Made by a program: the position numbers and the translations under genes. From positions 1-7,133 of the forward strand of contig JADFRB010000094.1 in NCBI GenBank assembly GCA_022561525.1: a stretch of DNA of 7,133 nt. Reading direction: 5' to 3'. Numbering within the stretch: the stretch's first letter is position 1; every line of letters begins with the position of its first letter. Origin of the DNA: Nitrospinota bacterium. Lineage in GTDB: Bacteria > Nitrospirota > Nitrospiria > Nitrospirales > UBA8639. The notes below the pieces were generated by a model that saw nothing but the letters and a program-made list of their open reading frames with translations, was not told the DNA's origin and searched no databases. Positions 1-6,172 of the stretch are shown here, one piece after another.

Positions 1-2
1 AA

Positions 3-140
3 ACCGGAGTGTATGGGCGAATACATGAGGATTTGAGCACGCGGCTGACGCCGCCATCACGGAAAAGGACGGTTTTTAGAGGTGCCCATAAGTCAAAAAA
101 CGGACCTGAAAACTCGGACGATCCAACCGGAGGCTTGTAA
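3..140 (+). CDS. Possible 3' end of a gene entering from the left edge
   Basis: A reading frame is open from the window edge to a TAA at 138-140 (about 45 codons). The visible peptide begins TGVYGRIHEDLSTRLTPP and becomes basic and polar towards its end, as a disordered C-terminal tail would. Codon choice is similar to that of the neighbouring genes. It would end 31 bp before the stop of the convergent permease gene, a normal tail-to-tail arrangement. I do not recognise the family. With so few residues, chance openness cannot be excluded, and the missing upstream sequence would decide it. Confidence 0.3.
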   Translation, partial: TGVYGRIHEDLSTRLTPPSRKRTVFRGAHKSKNGPENSDDPTGGL

Positions 141-171
141 CCGGGGTTGCGAGACGTGAGGCGGTGGGTAG

Positions 172-2844
172 TTATTCTTGTCTCAACACGGCTAACGGCG
201 GCTCACCCAAAACCCGGAAGGTGCTGAGAAAACCGACGATCACGGCTAAGGTAATCGTGGCCAAGAGGCTCCAGCCGAGAACCGTTGGTTGAAATGCCCA
301 AGTCAAATCCATGAAAAAATGCAGGATGGCCCAGGACAGTACACTGGCAAGACCCACTCCGATCAGGCCGGCTAGGCCACCAATGATCGCAAACTCGATG
401 GCGAACGATTGCACAATCAGTTGCCGTGTGCCGCCAATAGCTTTGAGAATGGCGGATTCATACAACCGGCGGTACCGTGTCGAAGATAAGGCGGCGACCA
501 TCACGACTGCCCCGCTGATGAGGCTAAAGAAGGCCATGCCTTGGATGGCCCAGGCCAATTGCTCCAGCAAGCGTGCTACGTTGGCCAGCACATCCCCAAT
601 CTTTATGGCCGTCACATTGGGCAGCGCCCCAACCAGGGCTTGTTGAAGAGGTATTTCCTCCTCGGGGTTGACCTTGGCCGTAGCAATATACGTTAGCGGC
701 GCGCCTTCCAACGAGCCGGGCGAGAGAATCATAAAAAAGTTCGTGGAAAAACTGCCCCAATCCACCTTCCGTGTACTTTCCACCACAGCGGACAGGGGAG
801 CTCCTTGAATATCAAATTCTATTGTCGTGCCCAAACCTAGGCCAAGTCCTTTGGCCGCCTCCTCTTCAACGGACAGGCGAATGGCCGCACGGTCTGAGTT
901 GGCCCGAACGTCGGGTTGTTGGTTGGTTGGCCACCACTGCCCTTTCACCACGGTGTTATCCCTGGGAAGATCTGTTAACTCAGTCAGTACATATTCGCGC
1001 GTGAAATACCACCCATTGCGCTTGCCCTTGTGCTCCTCCGGATTGATGGCCTTTCCATCAATCGCTCCAATTCGTGAACGAACTACAGGAGTGAGTGTAT
1101 AGGTCGCGGTTGGCGTGTGCGTGTGAATGATCTGCTCAAACTGGCCCTTTTGATCGGGCTGGATATCAATAAAGAAGAACGTCGGCGCATCTTCGGGAAT
1201 ACGATCACCGATCGCGGCCAGCAAGGACGCTTTGACCAACGCTACTGTCACAATGACCATTACGCCGAGGCCGATGGATACGGCCATGCCCGTGGTGTAA
1301 TTCCCTGGGCGTTGTACGTTGCCGAATGCTTGTCGAACGACCAACGATCGAGGCCGCGGCAATTTTCGTAAACCCTTGAGCAGCAGCCATACTCCAAACT
1401 GGAGAACGACCAAGGCCGCGGCAAAGGCAAGGATAAACACGAACCCCAACGAGACGGAACGTGCTTGCCACATGGCGAGTAGCATGAGTCCCACCCCAAT
1501 GATCAGACTGGTGAAGAGTCGCTGTCTGTCTTTCCAGAATTTTAATAGCGGCATCCATAGTGTTGTCCAAAAAGAGGCTTGTTGAGTCTGGGCAAAACCC
1601 TGATCCACTTCTCCCCGGAACACGATTGCTGGGGGAATCGTTCGGATAGTTAACAAAGGCCACAGGGTAAAGAAGAGTGTCGTGGCCACGCCTAGGATGA
1701 AGCCTTTGACTAATGGCAAGAGCGTGACGGTCGTGGGGAAGGTAACAAAAATAAGCCCACCCAGTAATAAGGGAATTGCCATTTGTAATCCCATACCCAA
1801 TATTGCCCCGGTGAGGCTCCCCACGCATCCCATAAGCATGCTCTGTCCAATGTACACGCGCATGATGAGTCCGGAATCCGCACCTAATGTTTTGAGGATC
1901 GCTATTGTCGTCATCTTTTGTTTCATGAACCCGTTAATTGTACAGGCAATGCCAATTCCCCCCACGAATAGCGCGGTCAGGCCGATCAGTCCCAAATAGA
2001 TCGTGAGTTGCTCCAAAAATCTTCGAATGCGCGGTTGCGCCTCACGAAACGACGACACCCGTGCCCCTTCTTTGGCCAACCGGCCTTGCAACTCTCCAAG
2101 AAGGGGCCCAAGGGATAAGGACTCCGGGACACGAAGGAGGTATCGATGACGAATGCGGCTCCCGACCTGCACTAAGTCCGTGGCAATTAAACCCTCGTCG
2201 GAAATCATTACACGTGGCCCCAAGCTAAAGGCACTGGCCACACGGTCAGGTTCTTTGATCAATATCCCTTTAATCTCGAACCAGGCCTGCCCGAGTTTGA
2301 TATGCGATCCGACTTCTATGCCTAAGGTGATGAGCAGAGATTCTTGGACCACGATCCCAAAGCAAGGATTGTCCGGACAGGTCGTCGCAGGGGAGATCAA
2401 TGTGTGAAACGGCTGCGCGGGAGACACAACAACTTGGCCATAGAGCGGATAGTTTGATTCTACCACTTTGAGTTCAATGATTTGCGTGGATCGAAGCGAG
2501 GGATTTTCTCGTCCCCCCTCGTTTCTCTCTACCTCCTGCACGGCGGACATTCCAACCAGTTCTCGAACATGAGTCACTTCCATCTTGCGCTTTTCTAAAG
2601 AGGCCAGTACCTCTTGCCCGGAATTGCTCAAGGGACGGGCAAGCCGAATCTCCACATCGCCTCCCAATAAACTTTTGGCATCTCCCAGGATCATACCTTC
2701 CACATTCGTCGCAAACAGCTCCATTCCCACTACTGCTCCAACTCCAATAGCCAAGCACACCAAAAAAAATACAAACTGGTGCCAACTGCCTCGCGTTTCT
2801 CGCCAAGCCATTTTGAGTGAAATGGGTATCCTGTGTTGAAGCAT
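172..2844 (-). CDS. Two-FtsX-domain ABC transporter permease (YbbP-like)
   Basis: This is an inner-membrane permease of about 890 residues, probably the membrane partner of the ATPase encoded just upstream. One N-terminal membrane segment (about residues 24-42) is followed by a large extracytoplasmic domain. A first FtsX domain spans about 275-410, with the typical run KMTTIAILKTLGA after a helix. Further membrane helices lie at about 445-490 and 515-542. A second extracytoplasmic domain contains VDWGSFSTNFF (about 695-705), a motif I associate with YbbP-type permeases. A second FtsX domain (about 765-890) has AILKAIGGTR and ends in PPLAVLRQE. Length and the doubled FtsX layout match YbbP (about 800 aa) rather than single-domain LolC/LolE. 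The frame extends to a TTG at 2880 inside the ATPase gene. I prefer the ATG at 2842-2844, 7 bp past the ATPase stop, because the membrane segment then follows a short N-terminus. No strong Shine-Dalgarno sequence precedes it, so translational coupling is likely. Substrate is unknown; the family moves lipids, lipoproteins or hydrophobic compounds out of the inner membrane. Confidence 0.9.
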   Translation of the reverse strand: MLQHRIPISLKMAWRETRGSWHQFVFFLVCLAIGVGAVVGMELFATNVEGMILGDAKSLLGGDVEIRLARPLSNSGQEVLASLEKRKMEVTHVRELVGMSAVQEVERNEGGRENPSLRSTQIIELKVVESNYPLYGQVVVSPAQPFHTLISPATTCPDNPCFGIVVQESLLITLGIEVGSHIKLGQAWFEIKGILIKEPDRVASAFSLGPRVMISDEGLIATDLVQVGSRIRHRYLLRVPESLSLGPLLGELQGRLAKEGARVSSFREAQPRIRRFLEQLTIYLGLIGLTALFVGGIGIACTINGFMKQKMTTIAILKTLGADSGLIMRVYIGQSMLMGCVGSLTGAILGMGLQMAIPLLLGGLIFVTFPTTVTLLPLVKGFILGVATTLFFTLWPLLTIRTIPPAIVFRGEVDQGFAQTQQASFWTTLWMPLLKFWKDRQRLFTSLIIGVGLMLLAMWQARSVSLGFVFILAFAAALVVLQFGVWLLLKGLRKLPRPRSLVVRQAFGNVQRPGNYTTGMAVSIGLGVMVIVTVALVKASLLAAIGDRIPEDAPTFFFIDIQPDQKGQFEQIIHTHTPTATYTLTPVVRSRIGAIDGKAINPEEHKGKRNGWYFTREYVLTELTDLPRDNTVVKGQWWPTNQQPDVRANSDRAAIRLSVEEEAAKGLGLGLGTTIEFDIQGAPLSAVVESTRKVDWGSFSTNFFMILSPGSLEGAPLTYIATAKVNPEEEIPLQQALVGALPNVTAIKIGDVLANVARLLEQLAWAIQGMAFFSLISGAVVMVAALSSTRYRRLYESAILKAIGGTRQLIVQSFAIEFAIIGGLAGLIGVGLASVLSWAILHFFMDLTWAFQPTVLGWSLLATITLAVIVGFLSTFRVLGEPPLAVLRQE

Positions 2845-2851
2845 GATGAAT

Positions 2852-3529
2852 TTACGAGGCCCGAGATTGGTCTGATGCAATCATGCCATCATGCAGAGTG
2901 ATGATCCGTTCCGTGCGTTCGGCGAGTGTTGAATCGTGGGTGACCAAGACCAGCGTACTTCCCTGGTCACGATTCAGGTTGAGTAACAGATCAATCACCA
3001 TCTGACCCGTGGCACTATCCAAATTGCCGGTGGGTTCATCGGCCAGGAGAATAGGAGGACGGCAGGCAAAGGCTCGGGCCACGGCGACCCGTTGCTGTTC
3101 TCCGCCTGAAAGTTGGCTGGGGTAATGCCCTTGGCGATCCTGTAATCCCACGGCCTCTAACAACTCCTGGGCGCGAGTGTCGGCAGACATATCCCCACTC
3201 AGTTCTAAAGGCAGCGCAACATTTTCTAGGGCCGTCAAGGTTGGGATGAGATGAAAAGACTGAAAAATATATCCAATGTTCTGACGTCGAAAATGGGCGA
3301 GTTGGTACTCTGTCCATGCGGTGATTTCCTGTCCATTCAGCTGGATCGACCCGGATGTGGGTGTATCCAACCCGGCCAAGAGTCCGAGCAACGTAGACTT
3401 CCCGCTTCCCGAAGGCCCTACAATCGCCACTATTTGCTTCTGCGGCACCTCAAAGGTGAGCCCTTTGAGAATCGACACCACATGCCCTCCGGCTTGTAGC
3501 TGCATGGTCAATTGGTCAACACGAATCAT
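2852..3529 (-). CDS. ABC transporter ATP-binding protein (LolD/YbbA family)
   Basis: This is a complete 225-residue ATPase subunit that would power the adjacent FtsX-type permease from the cytoplasmic side. All nucleotide-binding motifs are intact: Walker [10 protein letters not shown] (about 38-46), Q-loop IFQ ending at Q90, signature LSGGEQQR (140-147), Walker [13 protein letters not shown] (160-171) and the H-loop histidine in LVTHD (about H198). The segment [19 protein letters not shown] is characteristic of the MacB/LolD/FtsE branch. The size is standard and the start is the ATG at 3527-3529; no clear Shine-Dalgarno sequence is visible ahead of it. The permease begins 7 bp after the TAA, so the two genes should be one operon. 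YbbA, LolD and MacB-type ATPases are hard to separate by motif; the partner permease argues for YbbA. In E. coli ybbA/ybbP lies beside the thioesterase gene tesA. The thioesterase in this window is of a different fold, so that resemblance may be coincidental. Confidence 0.93.
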   Translation of the reverse strand: MIRVDQLTMQLQAGGHVVSILKGLTFEVPQKQIVAIVGPSGSGKSTLLGLLAGLDTPTSGSIQLNGQEITAWTEYQLAHFRRQNIGYIFQSFHLIPTLTALENVALPLELSGDMSADTRAQELLEAVGLQDRQGHYPSQLSGGEQQRVAVARAFACRPPILLADEPTGNLDSATGQMVIDLLLNLNRDQGSTLVLVTHDSTLAERTERIITLHDGMIASDQSRAS

Positions 3530-3562
3530 AATAGGCTGAGAATGTTGTGGCGAAGTGCGGGA

Positions 3563-3590
3563 ATATTAGGAGGCCGGTGAATAATGGAAA
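3563..3590 (-). promoter_or_regulatory. Candidate sigma70-type promoter for the ABC operon
   Basis: Read on the minus strand, TTTCCA (3590-3585) and TAATAT (3568-3563) are separated by 16 bp and lie about 35 bp upstream of the ATPase start codon. The -10 box matches the consensus at five of six positions and the -35 box at four of six. This is a consensus match by eye only. Confidence 0.33.
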
Positions 3591-3625
3591 ATGTTCTCGT
3601 TAGCAGGCGGTGGCACATGTTTACT

Positions 3626-3640
3626 CAGCATACGATGCTG
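3626..3640. repeat. Small perfect hairpin (6-bp stem, 3-nt loop)
   Basis: CAGCAT (3626-3631) and ATGCTG (3635-3640) are exact reverse complements around ACG. No T tract follows on either strand, so terminator function is not supported. It could be structural or chance. Confidence 0.4.
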
Positions 3641-3759
3641 CTGTAATACGATCAAGAGCGAGAGGGTTCGCTATGTCCATCGTTCACGACGCTTTTAATC
3701 AGGAACCCAGGTTGGTTGTTTCTTTGACGAAGGTATGTTTCGTTGGAGAATTATTAGAT

Positions 3760-3809
3760 GCAGGGTTTCGTCCCTGCCGACGAGGTCCTTTTGTTCCGGT
3801 AAAAGGACC
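3760..3809. repeat. Tandem pair of inverted repeats, dispersed-repeat-like
   Basis: There are two hairpins side by side. GCAGGG (3760-3765) pairs with CCCTGC (3772-3777) across a 6-nt loop. GGTCCTTTT (3784-3792) pairs perfectly with AAAAGGACC (3801-3809) across an 8-nt loop. The second stem is 9 bp with no mismatch. The double-hairpin layout, with an AAAACC tail just after it, resembles short non-coding repeats I have seen scattered between genes in environmental Gram-negative genomes; the link to a named family is from memory and unproven. There is no coding sequence within it. It may be a non-autonomous element remnant. Confidence 0.55.
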
Positions 3810-3863
3810 CAAAACCATGTGAGCCGAGCATGTTCAACAGCTTGAGGCGCAAGTCCTTTGAAT

Positions 3864-3896
3864 GGGGGTCAAGACTCGACCTACTATCTGACCCCC
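3864..3896. repeat. REP-like inverted repeat GGGGGTCA/TGACCCCC
   Basis: GGGGGTCA (3864-3871) and TGACCCCC (3889-3896) form a perfect 8-bp stem around a 17-nt loop. Stems built on GGGGTCA are typical of REP-type elements mobilised by IS200-like (RAYT) transposases; that assignment is inference, since no transposase gene is present. It lies about 100 bp beyond the thioesterase stop, so it could also limit transcription from that gene. The run that follows it is not T-rich on either strand. Confidence 0.5.
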
Positions 3897-3998
3897 TATC
3901 CCTTGTCTGGCAAGGCGCGAGGACTGCGCATACTTCTCTGTATGGAAAGGACGAGCAACGCCGCCAGACGGGATGGATCGACGCCCACATAGGGGAAG

Positions 3999-4523
3999 TT
4001 ATTCTTGTGCGAGCCCTAAGGATGAGGCAACCGATTTAACATCCAGAGGCCTTAGGCAGAGGCCTTGGGCAGAGGCCTTGGGCAGAGGCCTTGGGCAGAG
4101 GCCTTGGGCAGAGGCCTTGGGCTCACTTGTGGTAGACCTGGTCATTGGCAAGGCTTCGAGAATGGAGGCTGGTACCCGACGGACTTTCCCTTTCGAGTCC
4201 ACTGTCACAAGCGTTGCGGAGCCTTCTACCACCAGGCGTTGACTCTGTTGTTCACGAATGGTGTGTGAAAAGAGCAGTGCGGTTTTCTTTGACGTGGAAA
4301 CCATGGTATCGATATGTAAGATCTCTCCACAGCGAGCCGAGGATCGGTAAAACACTTCGGCATGCGTCACCAAAAACATGGTGCCTCGTGTTTGTAATTC
4401 CGCCACAGATAACCCATGCGCGGCCAAATACTCGGTCCGCGCCCGCTCAAAATACTTTAGGTAGTTGGCGTAATAAACGACCCCGCCACAGTCGGTGTCT
4501 TCATAGTAGATTTTGATGTCCAT
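3999..4523 (-). CDS. YbgC-like hotdog acyl-CoA thioesterase with repeat-derived C-terminal tail
   Basis: This predicted cytoplasmic thioesterase of the 4-hydroxybenzoyl-CoA thioesterase/YbgC family hydrolyses acyl-CoA thioesters; the substrate cannot be read from sequence. The family signature YYEDTDCGGVVYYANYL (residues 6-22) is complete, including Asp11, which aligns with the catalytic aspartate of this family, followed by FERARTEYL. The hotdog core ends near residue 127 (ILEALPM), matching the usual length of about 130-140. Residues 135-160 are two copies of a 13-residue unit (PKASAQGLCPRPL, then one with an L for P), encoded by six 13-bp DNA repeats. Fourteen more residues precede the TAA. 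The tail has no counterpart I know in this family and looks like a recent addition. The ATG at 4521-4523 lies 6 bp after the stop of the CARF-type gene, so the two genes are probably cotranscribed and perhaps translationally coupled. No tol-pal genes, the usual YbgC neighbours, are visible here. Confidence 0.88.
   Translation of the reverse strand: MDIKIYYEDTDCGGVVYYANYLKYFERARTEYLAAHGLSVAELQTRGTMFLVTHAEVFYRSSARCGEILHIDTMVSTSKKTALLFSHTIREQQSQRLVVEGSATLVTVDSKGKVRRVPASILEALPMTRSTTSEPKASAQGLCPRPLPKASAQGLCLRPLDVKSVASSLGLAQE
4044..4121. repeat. Six tandem copies of a 13-bp repeat inside the thioesterase gene
   Basis: The unit CAGAGGCCTTGGG (plus strand) is repeated exactly five times (4057-4121). 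It is preceded by one copy at 4044-4056 that differs by a single base (A for G at 4054). Because 13 is not a multiple of three, successive units are read in rotating frames and a 13-residue period arises every three units. None of the frames through the unit contains a stop. The near-perfect identity suggests recent slippage. Each unit contains the palindrome AGGCCT. Confidence 0.95.
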
Positions 4524-4529
4524 GGAACT

Positions 4530-5789
4530 CTACAGAGTCATGGTGGGAAAGCGCGGGAGCGAGGATTCGTTTACCTTTGTGATCTTTAGCACTAAGGTGT
4601 AGAGCTGATGAAACCGTTCGATTTTGGTCGTGTGAAACCCATGCCCTAACACACTCTGGTAGGCTGAGTCCCAGAGCGTTTTTATTTTTGTCCATTCAGC
4701 GACAAACGTGTGTCCCATGGGATCGCCAAGTCCGTCCAAGGCACGAAATTGGGCATGGAGCGCGAGTTTATACTTTCCATCGACATCATCCAACATACAG
4801 GTTCGGCATGGCTCCTGGAGATCCTGAGGCAGTTGATCTACCTGAACATCCCATGTTTTCACATTGAATTGTTTCACGAGCTGATGTTGGGCAAAGGCTT
4901 CGAGGCCACGTAGGATGGTCAGCATGGCGAGGTCAATCTGGTGGTCCCGTTCCGCCCGACGTTTGGCATGAGCCAGGAGGTCGTGGGCGATGGGCAATTT
5001 CACATCGTGAGGATCTAGTACAAGACGTTCCAAAAAGTTGGCATTGGTTTTTATGGAGCCGAGAACGGTTGATAGTCCAGGAGGTCCGCCCCATACCGAG
5101 GCCAATTCCAATGCTTTATGCGAGGTTTTGAGCTTGTCCCACGCTTCCCGGTAATGAAAGGCTTCCCAAAGGGCATAGCCTTCTGCCACATCGCACAGCG
5201 CATGATATAGCGGCTTTAAGCCTCCACTCACCAACTTTTCAATGTGGCGAAATTTCTTGGCTGCGGAGGAAAACGCGCCTTGGTTGAAGAGAAGACAGGC
5301 CTCTTGTCTCGCCTGCTGGGCTTCTTCATTCCAAGGATTGCTTTCTTCCCATACTTTGGGCTCGCCTCTTACTACGACCGTCTTTGCCTCGGATGATGAT
5401 CCATCGGCTCCCCTGAGTTGAACAACCTTTGAGATAAATGGACGGCTGGCCAAGGCGACGGCTGCGGCCATGGCTGGGGTGGCTGTGCTAAAATCCATGA
5501 CGAGCTCGCCAGGCTGGACGCCCCATGTTTTCAGGATGTTCGGAAGGTTTTTGGTGATGGCTTGGTGTGACTGAACAAAGCTATCAGGGTCAGTGGTAAG
5601 AATCCAATCCCATCGCTGAGGCATTTTAGTAATCTGTGGCTGAACCAGAGATTCGATGGTATCTTTTTGTGATTCCGGCAGGAAGAAGCAGAGCAATTCT
5701 GGAGACAGATGATTAATGCAGGCTATCGCCGGGGCAGGGTCCTCGCCTAAGGCAAGCAGTAAGGCTTTGGTGTGATGATCAGTAATCAT
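4530..5789 (-). CDS. CARF-type protein of the TIGR02710/Cas02710 family, altered motifs
   Basis: This 419-residue protein is similar to CRISPR-associated TIGR02710 proteins, whose N-terminal CARF Rossmann domain senses cyclic oligoadenylate in type III systems and whose C-terminus carries a HEPN-like module. Visible family features in order are a first strand with GEDPAPAI (15-22), the CARF second motif region MDFSTATPAMAAAVALAS (98-115), NPWN (151-154) then LFNQGAF (167-173) opening a helical middle region, LRGLEAFAQ (293-301), and AYQSVLGHG near the end (376-384). From memory the family motif is D(Y/F)TGGTK at the ligand site and RN-S-LAHG at the C-terminus. Here the first reads DFSTATP, lacking the glycine pair and the lysine. 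In the second, Ala376 sits where the HEPN arginine is expected, while His383 is kept. Ligand binding and RNase activity may therefore be lost or changed. No cas genes or repeat arrays are in the window. A thioesterase gene follows 6 bp downstream. The ATG start has no Shine-Dalgarno sequence. Confidence 0.75.
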   Translation of the reverse strand: MITDHHTKALLLALGEDPAPAIACINHLSPELLCFFLPESQKDTIESLVQPQITKMPQRWDWILTTDPDSFVQSHQAITKNLPNILKTWGVQPGELVMDFSTATPAMAAAVALASRPFISKVVQLRGADGSSSEAKTVVVRGEPKVWEESNPWNEEAQQARQEACLLFNQGAFSSAAKKFRHIEKLVSGGLKPLYHALCDVAEGYALWEAFHYREAWDKLKTSHKALELASVWGGPPGLSTVLGSIKTNANFLERLVLDPHDVKLPIAHDLLAHAKRRAERDHQIDLAMLTILRGLEAFAQHQLVKQFNVKTWDVQVDQLPQDLQEPCRTCMLDDVDGKYKLALHAQFRALDGLGDPMGHTFVAEWTKIKTLWDSAYQSVLGHGFHTTKIERFHQLYTLVLKITKVNESSLPRFPTMTL

Positions 5790-5798
5790 GACGATGCG

Positions 5799-5827
5799 AT
5801 GATAGCACCCTCACTACGGGTGTTCAA
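5799..5827 (-). promoter_or_regulatory. Candidate sigma70 promoter of the CARF-thioesterase unit, leaderless arrangement
   Basis: On the minus strand TTGAAC (5827-5822) and TATCAT (5804-5799) are spaced by exactly 17 bp, a good consensus match. Transcription should begin only a few bases before the ATG at 5789. That leaves almost no leader, consistent with the missing ribosome binding site. If the promoter is real, the mRNA is leaderless or nearly so. Confidence 0.5.
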
Positions 5828-5840
5828 TGAATGAGGTCGT

Positions 5841-5870
5841 TTGTGTTTTCTTGAACGTCTGGTCTAGAAT
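5841..5870 (+). promoter_or_regulatory. Candidate promoter ahead of the gmhA remnant
   Basis: TTGTGT (5841-5846) and TAGAAT (5865-5870) are spaced by 18 bp and sit just before the remnant's ATG at 5879. It may still drive the conserved gene that starts at 6173, because the remnant contributes no visible terminator. As on the opposite strand, there is hardly any leader before the ATG. Confidence 0.35.
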
Positions 5871-5878
5871 CCCGCCTG

Positions 5879-6156
5879 ATGAACCGAGAGCAAGTTGAAT
5901 AGTGATTTCGTGAAAGTGGCGAGGTCAAAAGCCAATTTGTCCAAGTGTACACTGACCGAATTGCGAAGGTCGCTACACTCATTGTCGCAAGTCTTCAAAC
6001 CAGGGGAAAAGTCTTACGCTTTGAAAATGTTAGTCGTGATGATCAAGTCCGAGCTCCCTTGCCAACGCTATGTTTGGCATGGAGATGTCGGCCTGGCCTG
6101 CATTGCCCCATGATGACGAGTTCGCCGATATACTCGTTTGGCGTGAAATAGTCGAG
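5879..6156 (+). pseudogene. gmhA: Decayed gmhA (sedoheptulose-7-phosphate isomerase) remnant
   Basis: GmhA is a SIS-domain isomerase that makes D-glycero-D-manno-heptose 7-phosphate for the LPS core. Here only a broken copy remains. From the ATG at 5879 the frame reads MNREQVE, then two adjacent stops (TAG TGA, 5900-5905). It then continues in the same frame as FRESGEVKSQFVQVYTDR, IAKVATLIVASLQ and GKVLRFEN, which follows the GmhA N-terminus closely. The SIS phosphate loop (normally FGNGGSAADAQH) is reduced to FENVSRDDQ. Homology then shifts to another frame at about 6051 (ELPCQRYV, GLACIAP; compare AELVGRYV and GLPAIAL). It shifts again at about 6112 (DDEFADILVWRE; compare NDYxFxDIFxRQ), after an apparent loss of about a dozen residues. 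The C-terminal half (about 90-100 residues) is missing, and the next gene's start signals begin at once. The assignment rests on recalled family motifs across three frames. No function is expected. Confidence 0.65.
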
Positions 6157-6158
6157 GA
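6154..6158 (+). promoter_or_regulatory. Shine-Dalgarno-like GAGGA bearing on the start of the next gene
   Basis: GAGGA lies 8 nt before a TTG at 6167-6169 and 14 nt before the ATG at 6173-6175 in the same frame. Spacing favours the TTG, while codon preference favours the ATG; the two proteins differ by only two residues. Confidence 0.45.
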
Positions 6159-6172
6159 AAAACTTTTTGCCA

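Larger units (their letters stand above)
3530..3998. other. Gene-free stretch of about 470 bp with clustered inverted repeats
   Basis: This separates the ABC operon from the end of the thioesterase gene. The open frames here (for example + strand 3610-3822 and - strand 3754-3990) have low-complexity or arginine- and cysteine-rich translations with no family resemblance and run across hairpins, so I do not call them genes. What the stretch does hold is a candidate promoter for the ABC operon at its left end and four inverted repeats between 3626 and 3896. None is followed by a clear T tract, so they look more like small dispersed repeat elements than intrinsic terminators. Confidence 0.6.

Noticed and set aside
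61..115. Terminator-like pair GGACGGTTTTT and AAAAAACGGACC near the left edge
   Set aside because: The two arms are not reverse complements (ACCGTCC would be needed where ACGGACC occurs), so no stable stem forms.
171..181. Shared 11-bp string GTTATTCTTGT at the ends of the permease and thioesterase genes (171-181 and 3999 region)
   Set aside because: It encodes the same Gln-Glu-stop ending in both genes and similarity does not extend beyond it; chance is sufficient.
2845..2880. Permease start at the TTG inside the ATPase gene
   Set aside because: It would add 12 polar residues and overlap the ATPase gene by 29 bp, whereas an ATG 7 bp after the ATPase stop gives a normal N-terminus.
3784..3809. 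Intrinsic terminator for a neighbouring operon
   Set aside because: The stem is strong but no T tract follows on either strand, and it lies upstream of the ABC operon rather than after it.
3610..3822. Small plus-strand ORF of 70 codons in the spacer
   Set aside because: The translation has no recognisable motif, the frame runs through two hairpins, and there is no ribosome binding site.
4044..4121. CRISPR array, given a CARF-type gene nearby and regular repeats
   Set aside because: The 13-bp units are directly head to tail with no spacers, too short for CRISPR repeats, and lie inside a coding frame.
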